8,263 nt of DNA from Pseudomonadota bacterium. Lineage in GTDB: Bacteria > Pseudomonadota > Alphaproteobacteria > Rickettsiales > UBA1997. Under the pieces are notes generated by a model. That model was not told the origin of the DNA, made no database searches, and worked only from the letters and a program-made list of their open reading frames with translations. Location of the stretch: assembly GCA_009921385.1 (NCBI GenBank), contig RFXY01000036.1, positions 1 to 8,263 of the forward strand, in the 5' to 3' direction. Every line of letters begins with the position of its first letter. Within the stretch, counting starts at the first letter, position 1. Of the stretch, positions 1-6,811 are shown in pieces. A program made the position numbers and the translations under genes.

Positions 1-136
1 TGCCTACTTTTTTAAGTAATACAATAAATTAAGGGCAAAAAAATAGTTTAAAATAAAATTAACAATAAATTTTTACTTAAAACCACAAACCAATATAGAT
101 AAATCAATATAGCTAACCAAAATAAAACACAAACAA

Positions 137-166
137 TTAACAGTAAATCTTAAGATCATTTATATT
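137..166 (+). promoter_or_regulatory. Candidate promoter for the rne operon
   Basis: TTAACA at 137-142 (5 of 6 to the -35 consensus) and TATATT at 161-166 (5 of 6 to the -10 consensus) are separated by 18 nt. Use of this site would start transcription near 173 and leave a leader of roughly 155 nt before the rne start. The match is reasonable, but the background is so AT-rich that similar pairs arise by chance. A second, weaker pair lies at about 71-99. Confidence 0.25.
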
Positions 167-172
167 TAAAAA

Positions 173-284
173 GTGAAAAATATGAAGTTATCAATCAAAA
201 TTACAAATTAAAACAGGTTGTTTTTATCAACATCACAATTGAAAAAATATCACTTTTATTAGAAATTATGTGAAAAATATCAAC
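173..284 (+). repeat. Three GAAAAATAT-type short repeats before rne
   Basis: GTGAAAAATAT occurs exactly at 173-183 and at 270-280. A variant, TTGAAAAAATATCA, lies at 239-252, and the 270 copy continues as ATCAAC. The copies have the same orientation and sit between the candidate promoter and the rne start codon. They could be regulator-binding or RNA-level elements in the leader, or chance similarity in A-rich DNA. No function is known. Confidence 0.3.
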
Positions 285-330
285 AGATTTACATTATTGT
301 TTATGTTTTATTTACATTAAATTACCAAAT

Positions 331-2265
331 ATGACAAATAATTGCATAATAATTGATTCGGCACATCGAGAAGAAACCAGAATAGCAGTTGTCGATCAAA
401 ATTCAAAATTACTCGATTTTGATCGCTCTGCCTATTCTATCAAACAAATTAAGGGCAACATCTATCTTGCCAAAGTAATGAGAGTTGAGCAGTCTTTGCA
501 GGCTTGTTTTGTCGATTACGGCTCGGATCGTCACGGTTTTTTGCCATTTTCTGATATTCATCCTAAATATTTTCAAGTCTCTGATGCCGAAAAGCAAAAA
601 ATTCTCGATTCCACCGTTCCGCAAAACACCAGGCAAGACGACGAAGAAGAAACAAACAGCTATTCTTCTCAACAAAAAGATGAGCAAGAAAGTTTTGCTA
701 TCGGTTCCTATTCGCTTGAAGAAGAAACAGCCGAACACAAAGACAACAACAAATCTAACATCTACAATATTTATAAAAAATACCAACTGCAAGATGTTAT
801 TAAAACTGGGCAACTTGTGCTGGTGCAAGCCGTAAAAGAAGAAAGAGGCAACAAAGGTGCCTCTATGACCACCTACATTTCTATTGCCGGCAAATATTGT
901 GTATTGATGGCAAATACACCAAACAAAGGCGGTGTTTCAAAAAAAATCGACAATTTTCGCGATAGAAAAATTTTAAAAGCCATTCTCAACGACATCAACT
1001 TGCCAATCGATCGCTCTTTAATTATCAGAACAGCAGGGGTTGGCAAAAAACCAGAAGATATCAAAAGAGATTGCGAATATTTAAACCGACTATGGCAAAA
1101 CATTCAAGATTCTGCCTCATCTTCTACCGCCCCATCTTTTATACATGCCGAAGACGATATCATTCGCAGATGCATTCGCGACATTTATAACGAGCAAATC
1201 GCCGAAGTGGTTGTTGAAGGAGAAGAAGCCTATCAAACAGTGCTTGATTTTGCTAAACTCACTATGCCAAACAATAAGCACAACATCAATCTTCACAACG
1301 ATCGCCTCCCAATTTTTAACAAATATCGCATTGAGCAACAAATATCAGCTCTTTACGAAAAAAAAATAGCCCTCCCTTCTGGCGGTTCGCTTGTTATCGA
1401 CAACACTGAAGCATTGGTTGCCATCGATATAAATTCTGGCAAATCAACAAAAGAATCTGGCATCGAAGAAACCGCCTACAACACTAACCTAGAAGCCGTA
1501 AAAGAAATCGCCAAACAATTAAGATTAAGAGATTTGGCGGGTTTAATCGTCATTGATTTTATCGATATGGAAGATCAAAGAAACAGAAGAAATATCGAAA
1601 GAAGTTTAAGAGACGAACTGCAAAACGATAGAGCCAGAATTCAAATGGGCAGAATCAGTTCGTTTGGCTTGCTTGAAATGTCTCGACAAAGATTGGGTTC
1701 TAGTTTTTTTGAAACCATCACCACTCCTTGCCAACATTGTGGCGGAACTGGTTTTGTTCGTTCGGTAGAAATTTTAGTAGTTAGCATTTTAAGAGCCATA
1801 AGGCATGCTTGTGCCGACAAGCAAGCAGGAGTGATTTATGTTTACACCGATGCCAAAACTATATCTCACATCATCAACTACAAAAAAAATGAAATAGACC
1901 TCACCGAAAAAAATTATAACATCTACATCTTTTTTCATCCGAGTGAAGAAAACGGGGTTAATGGTTTTAATATCAAAAAAAGAAAAAATCTTTCCGAAGA
2001 AGAAAAAAGAGAATTTGATATGAAAATCGCCACAGGCAAAGTAAATCAACTCAATATCGAGCAATCTTATTTACAAGATTTTGACACTAACGAACAAAAC
2101 TGCGAACCCGATTTCGAGCAAGAGCCTCAACAGCAACAGCAACATCGCTATCAAAAAAATCGTCACGATCGCTATGATAGAAAAAAGAAAAAACATTATC
2201 AACAAAAAAACAGCAAACCAAGCTCTATAAAAAATTTCTTAAATTTCTTTTTTAAAAATCGTTAA
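331..2265 (+). CDS. rne: Ribonuclease E/G family endoribonuclease
   Basis: Single-strand-specific endoribonuclease that initiates mRNA decay and processes rRNA and tRNA precursors in the cytoplasm. The N-terminus has the family opening with DSAHREETRIAV, followed by the S1 RNA-binding domain (about residues 35-175). The 5'-sensor motif RTAGVGK starts at R233. The catalytic DNase I-like region has D366 (AIDINSG) and D409 (VIDFIDM), 43 residues apart as for E. coli D303 and D346. The Zn-link is C467-Q-H-C470, also at the E. coli spacing. All these positions are offset by about 63 because an acidic, polar insert (about residues 84-150) interrupts the S1 domain. A small domain follows. The tail (about 585-644) has five glutamines, then a K/R-rich stretch and a hydrophobic end. 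At 644 residues it lacks the long degradosome scaffold of E. coli RNase E. Start chosen: the only in-frame ATG after the stop at 271-273. It has no Shine-Dalgarno sequence. Confidence 0.96.
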   Translation: MTNNCIIIDSAHREETRIAVVDQNSKLLDFDRSAYSIKQIKGNIYLAKVMRVEQSLQACFVDYGSDRHGFLPFSDIHPKYFQVSDAEKQKILDSTVPQNTRQDDEEETNSYSSQQKDEQESFAIGSYSLEEETAEHKDNNKSNIYNIYKKYQLQDVIKTGQLVLVQAVKEERGNKGASMTTYISIAGKYCVLMANTPNKGGVSKKIDNFRDRKILKAILNDINLPIDRSLIIRTAGVGKKPEDIKRDCEYLNRLWQNIQDSASSSTAPSFIHAEDDIIRRCIRDIYNEQIAEVVVEGEEAYQTVLDFAKLTMPNNKHNINLHNDRLPIFNKYRIEQQISALYEKKIALPSGGSLVIDNTEALVAIDINSGKSTKESGIEETAYNTNLEAVKEIAKQLRLRDLAGLIVIDFIDMEDQRNRRNIERSLRDELQNDRARIQMGRISSFGLLEMSRQRLGSSFFETITTPCQHCGGTGFVRSVEILVVSILRAIRHACADKQAGVIYVYTDAKTISHIINYKKNEIDLTEKNYNIYIFFHPSEENGVNGFNIKKRKNLSEEEKREFDMKIATGKVNQLNIEQSYLQDFDTNEQNCEPDFEQEPQQQQQHRYQKNRHDRYDRKKKKHYQQKNSKPSSIKNFLNFFFKNR

Positions 2266-2268
2266 TTT

Positions 2269-3750
2269 ATGTATCAAGTTCAAGGAAAAAACAATGTTTA
2301 TGAAGTGGTGATAGGTTGCGAAATCCATGCCCAAATCGCCACTAATTCTAAGCTTTTTTCAAGATCTGCAATTGCTTTTGGTGCCAGCCCAAATTCGCAA
2401 GTATCTTTAGTTGATGTTGCTTTCCCCGGAATGCTTCCCACTATCAATATTGAGGCGGTTTATCAAACCGTAAAAACTGGCTTAGGCATTGGGGCAAAAA
2501 TTAATTCGGTGTCGGTTTTTGACCGTAAAAATTATTTTTATCCAGATTTACCGCAAGGCTATCAAATATCGCAATATCTGCATCCGTTAGTAGGGGAAGG
2601 CGAACTAGAAATCGCTTTCCAAAACGAAAAAAAAGAGCTTGTCAAAAAAACCATCGGCATCGAAAGAATTCATCTCGAACAAGATGCCGGAAAATCAATA
2701 CACGATCAGCATCCACAATTATCACTAATCGATCTCAACAGATCAGGTATTGCTTTAATGGAAATAGTTTCCAAGCCTCATCTAAGCTCGCCACAAGAAG
2801 CTTCCGAATATGTAAGAACCGTTCGCTCACTACTTCGTTGTTTAAAAACTTCAGATGCCGATATGGAAAAAGGCAATTTGAGATGCGATGCCAATGTTTC
2901 GGTGAGAGTTGTTGGCTCTAAAATTTTAGGCACCCGTTGCGAAATAAAAAATCTCAATTCAATGCGAAACATTGCTCGAGCTATTGAGTTTGAAGCAAAA
3001 AGACAAGTGCAATTGCTTGAATCGGGGCAACAAATTAAGCAAGAAACCCGATTATTTGATGCCGTCAACGGCGAAACAAGGGCATTGAGAAGCAAAGAAG
3101 ATGCTATGGATTATCGCTATTTTCCCGATCCCGATTTGCCAAAACTGGTGTTAGAACAAGCAATTATCGATGAAATTAAGCAAAATTTACCCGAACTTCC
3201 TTGGCTGAAAAAAGCTCGCTACATCAAGCAATACAACATTTCCGAATATGATGCTGGGGTTTTAACTGCCGAAGAAGAAATTTCACAATATTTTGAGCAA
3301 CTTATCGCCCATCACGAGCCAAAACTTTGTGTTTCTTGGCTTACCGTTGAATTATTTGGCAGAATGAACAAGTTAAACATCGATTTTGCCAATCTAAACC
3401 TTCCGGCTAGTCATTTAATTGAGCTTCTTTCTTTAATTAAATCTGGTGAAATTTCAGGCAAAATCGCCAAAGATGTGCTCGATACAATGCTTGAAACCAA
3501 TAAAAAAGCCTCTATTATTGTGCAAGAAAAAGGGCTTAAACAAGTATCTGATTCTTCTGCTTTAATTGCTATTATAAAAAAAGTAATTATTAACAACCAA
3601 GATAATTTTGCCAAATGTGTTGCTGGCGATCAAAAATTATTTGGCTTTTTCATCGGTCAAATAATGAAAGAAACCAAAGGGCAAGCTAATCCACAATTGA
3701 TTAATAAACTTCTGCAAGAAGAAATAAACTCTACCAAAAAACCAAAATGA
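2269..3750 (+). CDS. gatB: Asp/Glu-tRNA amidotransferase subunit B (GatB)
   Basis: GatB is the tRNA-binding, kinase-like subunit of GatCAB. This complex converts Glu-tRNA(Gln), and often Asp-tRNA(Asn), to the amidated forms using ammonia released by GatA. The protein is full length (493 residues; about 480-500 is usual). Family blocks appear in order: VIGCEIHAQ near 14-22, DRKNYFYPDLPQGYQISQ at 85-102, HLEQDAGKS from 135, the family signature around DLNRSGIALMEIV from 155, then DYRYFPDPDLP. The helical and YqeY-like tail (about 345-490) contains GEISGKIAKDV and LFGFFIGQIMK. The gene starts 3 nt after rne and ends in an ATGA overlap with the next gene. No Shine-Dalgarno sequence precedes the start, so coupling to rne translation is likely. 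The usual GLEIH is GCEIH here, which appears conservative. GatA and GatC must be encoded elsewhere. Confidence 0.97.
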   Translation: MYQVQGKNNVYEVVIGCEIHAQIATNSKLFSRSAIAFGASPNSQVSLVDVAFPGMLPTINIEAVYQTVKTGLGIGAKINSVSVFDRKNYFYPDLPQGYQISQYLHPLVGEGELEIAFQNEKKELVKKTIGIERIHLEQDAGKSIHDQHPQLSLIDLNRSGIALMEIVSKPHLSSPQEASEYVRTVRSLLRCLKTSDADMEKGNLRCDANVSVRVVGSKILGTRCEIKNLNSMRNIARAIEFEAKRQVQLLESGQQIKQETRLFDAVNGETRALRSKEDAMDYRYFPDPDLPKLVLEQAIIDEIKQNLPELPWLKKARYIKQYNISEYDAGVLTAEEEISQYFEQLIAHHEPKLCVSWLTVELFGRMNKLNIDFANLNLPASHLIELLSLIKSGEISGKIAKDVLDTMLETNKKASIIVQEKGLKQVSDSSALIAIIKKVIINNQDNFAKCVAGDQKLFGFFIGQIMKETKGQANPQLINKLLQEEINSTKKPK

Positions 3751-5702
3751 TACTGAGCAAAAAAGATAAATCATTTTTATTGTTAATCACTTCAATCTTA
3801 GCAATTTTATGGATTATTTTTAGTATTTTTGCTAACATTTCTAAAAATAAAAGTTGGCAAGAATCTCCTCTTAATCAACTAGAAAAAGTTAATCAAATCA
3901 ATAATTGGCTCAATGTTTCAAAGTCTCTCACCATTAAAGATTTGCAAAATAAAATTGTCATCTTAAATTTTTGGCATTACGCTTGTTTTTCTTGCTTGCA
4001 AACCATCAATCAACTCAACGATTTGCAAGAAAAATATCCCGGTTTGGCGGTTATTAGCATTCATACTGCCAAATTTACCACCCAACAAGAAAGAAAAACT
4101 CTCAATAAAGCTATCGTTCGCAACAACATCACCCATCCAATAATTAACGATTCCGCAAAAACACTTGTCGACATTTTTCAAGTTCAACAAACCCCAACCC
4201 TGATTTTGTTTGATCAAAATGCCAAACAAATCGCCAAAATAAACACTCTTAACGACATCGCTAGTTTTCTACAAAAAACAGAAAAATTATTACACAGCAA
4301 TCGCTTTAGTCTTAATCGCCAAAAACTACCAATTTTGTTAGAACAAGATCGTCTAATCACCAATGTGTTAAGCTATCCAACCAAAATTGTTCAAGCCAAT
4401 AAACTGTCAATTGACAACAAACAAATATCTGCTTTTATTATTGCCAACAGTGCTCAAAACAACATCATCATCAGCACTTTGGCAGGCGACATAATTGCCA
4501 AAATCGGCTCTGGTAAAAAAGCCTTGCAAGATGGCGATTTACAAAATTCTGCTTTTAACAACCCGCAAGGCATCATCTTTAATCAAAACAACAACACCAT
4601 TATTGTTGCCGACACCAACAACCATGCTCTGCGATTAATTGATCTCAACAACAATCAAGTAAAAACCATTGCTGGCAACAGTTTTATTGGCGAAGAAATT
4701 AACGAAACCAAAAAAGCCAACGAGGTTTCTTTATTTTCGCCTGTCGATCTAGCTTTTTTCCCCGATCAAAACAATCTCATTTTTAGCAATTCTGGCAGTT
4801 CGCAAATTCTTTCTTATTCTTTATCAGAAAAAACCATTCAGCCACTCACCAAAATTAATAACGAACTCAAAAAACAGTTAAATCAGCCCCAACCAACAGC
4901 ACTCAATGTTTTCAACAAAAAACTTTATATGCTTGATTCTGCCAACTCCGCCCTTTATCTTGTCGACAAAAATCAACAAATTAGCAAAATATACAGCAAT
5001 ACTCACAATAAATTACAAAATGCCAGAGGCTTTGCCGTTGACGACACCGGCATTTACATTGCCAACACTTTCGCAAATTCTCTTCTCAAACTCGATTCAA
5101 CCAATTATCAAGAGCAAGAACTAATAAAAAACAACCAAGGCGACAATTTAGGCAACAACACTCAACTCGATGAACCACACAACATTTTGCTTGGCATCGA
5201 TAGCTTTTATCTTGTTGATTCTGGCAACAACAGAATTATCAACATCAATCGAACTTCTCTTGCTTCTAAACTTTTTAACATCGTTCCGCCACTCAAATTG
5301 CCCAAAGAAAGCTTTCTTGAATATTTACCAAACCTCGAAAATATTCCCAGCACTCAAATAGCAAGCGACACTCAAATTGCTATCGATATTTCTGCCAAAA
5401 AGGGCTGGAAAATCAATCAATCTGCCCCGAGTTTTTTAAGTGTAGTAGAAATTGCCAAAGAGAATAAAGCAAATTTAATTGCTTTTTTTAACTGGAACGA
5501 CATCAAAAGCAACAAAATAAGCCTAAATGCCGTTGCCGATAATCAAAAACTATTCTTACAAGGCAAAATATATTTTTGCCAAGACGAAGACCAAAAAAAC
5601 AATCCAAAAGATGATTTATGCTACATCAAAAGCTATCAACAAACCATCACAGCAAGCAACTATAGTAAAAAGAAACAAATCAATATTTTAATAGAAAAAT
5701 AA
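3747..5702 (+). CDS. Membrane-anchored thioredoxin-like/NHL-repeat protein (NHLRC2-like)
   Basis: Predicted envelope protein of 651 residues. A short basic N-terminus and one hydrophobic segment (about 10-31) suggest a signal anchor with the rest in the periplasm. A thioredoxin-like domain follows (about 55-180) with NFWHYACFSC, a CxxC pair at C80 and C83, and a cis-Pro candidate P150 in QTPTLILF. A six-bladed NHL beta-propeller (about 195-515) has blade signatures such as ADTNNHALRLID (288-299), IYIANTFANSLLKLD and YLVDSGNNRIINI. The C-terminal region (about 525-651) is beta-rich with two further cysteines, C611 and C625, in a YFC...CY arrangement. This Trx/NHL/beta-domain order matches the NHLRC2 family, whose biochemical role is poorly defined. 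A thiol redox or scaffolding role is inferred. It overlaps gatB by 4 nt (ATGA) and the next gene by 1 nt (TAATG). No Shine-Dalgarno sequence is seen. A TlpA/ResA-like cytochrome-maturation role is a less likely alternative because of the propeller. Confidence 0.85.
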   Translation: MILSKKDKSFLLLITSILAILWIIFSIFANISKNKSWQESPLNQLEKVNQINNWLNVSKSLTIKDLQNKIVILNFWHYACFSCLQTINQLNDLQEKYPGLAVISIHTAKFTTQQERKTLNKAIVRNNITHPIINDSAKTLVDIFQVQQTPTLILFDQNAKQIAKINTLNDIASFLQKTEKLLHSNRFSLNRQKLPILLEQDRLITNVLSYPTKIVQANKLSIDNKQISAFIIANSAQNNIIISTLAGDIIAKIGSGKKALQDGDLQNSAFNNPQGIIFNQNNNTIIVADTNNHALRLIDLNNNQVKTIAGNSFIGEEINETKKANEVSLFSPVDLAFFPDQNNLIFSNSGSSQILSYSLSEKTIQPLTKINNELKKQLNQPQPTALNVFNKKLYMLDSANSALYLVDKNQQISKIYSNTHNKLQNARGFAVDDTGIYIANTFANSLLKLDSTNYQEQELIKNNQGDNLGNNTQLDEPHNILLGIDSFYLVDSGNNRIININRTSLASKLFNIVPPLKLPKESFLEYLPNLENIPSTQIASDTQIAIDISAKKGWKINQSAPSFLSVVEIAKENKANLIAFFNWNDIKSNKISLNAVADNQKLFLQGKIYFCQDEDQKNNPKDDLCYIKSYQQTITASNYSKKKQINILIEK

Positions 5703-6478
5703 TGGAAATTATTAGCTTCGCCCATCATTTGGCAGACATTGCCGATATTATTACCAAAAAATATTACCGGCTTGCTAATGGGGAAGTGGCAAAACTCGAT
5801 CAATCCCCCGTCACTTTGGCAGATCAAGAAATAGAATTTGCTTGGATCGCCGAAATCAAAAAACACTTTCCGCAACACGGCATTATTGGCGAAGAATATC
5901 CAAGCCACCAAGAAACCGCCGATAATTTATGGGTTTTAGACCCCATAGATGGCACTTCTTCTTTTATTACAGGCAAGCCAGTTTTTGGCAATTTAATTGG
6001 CTTTGTTAGCCATCAGCAACCAATTTTTGGTATGATAAACCAACCAATCACACAAGAAAGATGGTTCACCAACCAACAAAAACAAACCATTTTTAATCAG
6101 CAAACCATCAAAACCAGACAATGCCACAATTTAGCCGATGCGGTTCTTTGCACCACCTCTCCTTATTTTTTCTGCAACGAAGATCTCAAAACATTCGAAA
6201 CAATTAACAAACTCACTAAATATCAAAAAATCGGCGGAGTAATTTATGGTGGCGACTGCTACAATTATGCCTGCTTAGCTATGGGTTTTGTTGATCTGAT
6301 TATTGAACCGGGTTTAAAAGTTTATGATTTCACCGCTATTATTCCGATTATTCAAAATGCTGGCGGGGTGGTGAGCGATTGGCAGGGCAACAAACTAAAA
6401 CTACAATCCAATACCAAGCTTCTTGCCTCTGCCAACAGCATTTTACATCAAAAAGCCTTGGATGTTATAAATAATTAA
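5702..6478 (+). CDS. Inositol monophosphatase family phosphatase, HisN type
   Basis: Mg2+-dependent small-molecule phosphatase of 258 residues, the normal family length. Metal-binding motifs are intact: the GEE motif with E64 and E65, WVLDPIDGTSSF with D80, D83 and T85, and the C-terminal VYDFTAIIPI with D209 followed by NAGGVVSDWQG. FITGKPVFGNLIGF, INQPITQERWF and GGDCYNYACLAMG resemble the IMPase-type histidinol-phosphatase branch (HisN) more than SuhB or CysQ. This subfamily call rests on remembered patterns. The true substrate could be histidinol phosphate, inositol phosphate or a nucleotide bisphosphate such as pAp. No other histidine-biosynthesis gene is in the window, and many related reduced genomes lack that pathway. 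The start overlaps the previous stop as TAATG, so translation is probably coupled. It is the last gene of the plus-strand unit. Confidence 0.9.
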   Translation: MEIISFAHHLADIADIITKKYYRLANGEVAKLDQSPVTLADQEIEFAWIAEIKKHFPQHGIIGEEYPSHQETADNLWVLDPIDGTSSFITGKPVFGNLIGFVSHQQPIFGMINQPITQERWFTNQQKQTIFNQQTIKTRQCHNLADAVLCTTSPYFFCNEDLKTFETINKLTKYQKIGGVIYGGDCYNYACLAMGFVDLIIEPGLKVYDFTAIIPIIQNAGGVVSDWQGNKLKLQSNTKLLASANSILHQKALDVINN

Positions 6479-6484
6479 AGGAGA
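6477..6484 (+). promoter_or_regulatory. Unattended Shine-Dalgarno-like AAAGGAGA
   Basis: AAAGGAGA overlaps the stop of the phosphatase gene and contains AGGAG, the best ribosome-binding match in the window. No usable start follows at normal spacing. TTG at 6489 is closed by TAA after three more codons (TTA TAT TTT), and a longer open frame beginning with ATT at 6495 has no ATG. It may be chance or the remnant of a lost downstream gene. Confidence 0.3.
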
Positions 6485-6498
6485 TTTTTGTTATATTT

Positions 6499-6744
6499 TT
6501 AAAGTCCCTCGAGAAGAAGAGCTCCCTCACCACCTGCATCCACCCTTGCTTCAGAAACCGCTGCGCTTGGTGCTGAGACTCTTGGCCACTCTAGCCCTTC
6601 CCCCGTTTTTCGCCTACGGTTTTCAACAAATTCATCTACCAACTTCGTATAATCTTCCGCTCCTACTACAGCCTCAGAATAGTCTTTTATTAACTGCAAT
6701 ATTTCCCCATCTTTAAATTTAAAATAATCAACTGTTAAATTCAT
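6499..6744 (-). CDS. Orphan small protein, 81 aa, with GC-rich 3' half
   Basis: Not recognised as any family. The N-terminal half (residues 1-46) looks protein-like, with alternating hydrophobic and charged residues: NLTVDYFKFKDGEILQLIKDYSEAV, then a KLVDEFVENRRRK stretch that could be a helix. The C-terminal half (47-81) is rich in Ala, Gly, Ser and Glu and ends in GALLLEGL. It uses GC-rich codons unlike its neighbours. No signal peptide, membrane segment or cysteine is present. It lies 67 nt downstream of the hydrolase gene on the same strand and converges on the phosphatase gene with a 20-nt gap. A weak promoter-like pair (TGAAAA, 18 nt, TACGAT) just upstream would give an almost leaderless transcript. 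There is no Shine-Dalgarno sequence. The opposite strand is also open here, so coding status is uncertain. Confidence 0.5.
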   Translation of the reverse strand: MNLTVDYFKFKDGEILQLIKDYSEAVVGAEDYTKLVDEFVENRRRKTGEGLEWPRVSAPSAAVSEARVDAGGEGALLLEGL

Positions 6745-6811
6745 AAAATAATCGTATTGTTGTTGATAGGAAGATTTTCATCGTTTAACGTAAAAAATAA
6801 AAAAATTAAAA

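Larger units (their letters stand above)
1..330. other. AT-rich gene-free leader upstream of rne
   Basis: Stops occur early and often in all frames, and no coding region is visible on either strand. The first bases (TGCCTAC followed by a T run) could be the distal arm of a terminator for a gene to the left, but the other arm is outside the window. The stretch contains a weak sigma70-like candidate promoter, an 8-bp direct repeat CAATATAG at 91-98 and 105-112, and three GAAAAATAT-type motifs closer to the gene. In sequence this AT-rich such matches are common by chance. No tRNA, riboswitch or strong hairpin was seen. Confidence 0.6.

Noticed and set aside
217..231. GTTG/CAAC hairpin in the leader
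   Set aside because: It has only a 4-bp stem with a 7-nt AT loop and is expected by chance.
409..835. Open frames on both strands inside the 5' part of rne
   Set aside because: They overlap the conserved S1 region of rne, and their translations are low-complexity or hydrophobic without family motifs.
4906..5361. Out-of-frame plus-strand ORFs inside the NHL propeller
   Set aside because: The main frame has clear NHL blade signatures. The shifted frames lack start signals and motifs.
6479..6520. Rho-independent terminator between the convergent genes
   Set aside because: T runs are present, but I could not find a GC-rich stem directly before them on either strand.
6471..6716. Plus-strand open frame opposite the 81-residue ORF, with an upstream AGGAG
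   Set aside because: It has no ATG, GTG or TTG at proper spacing, only ATT. The translation is Leu/Pro-rich, as expected for the complement of a GC-rich stretch.
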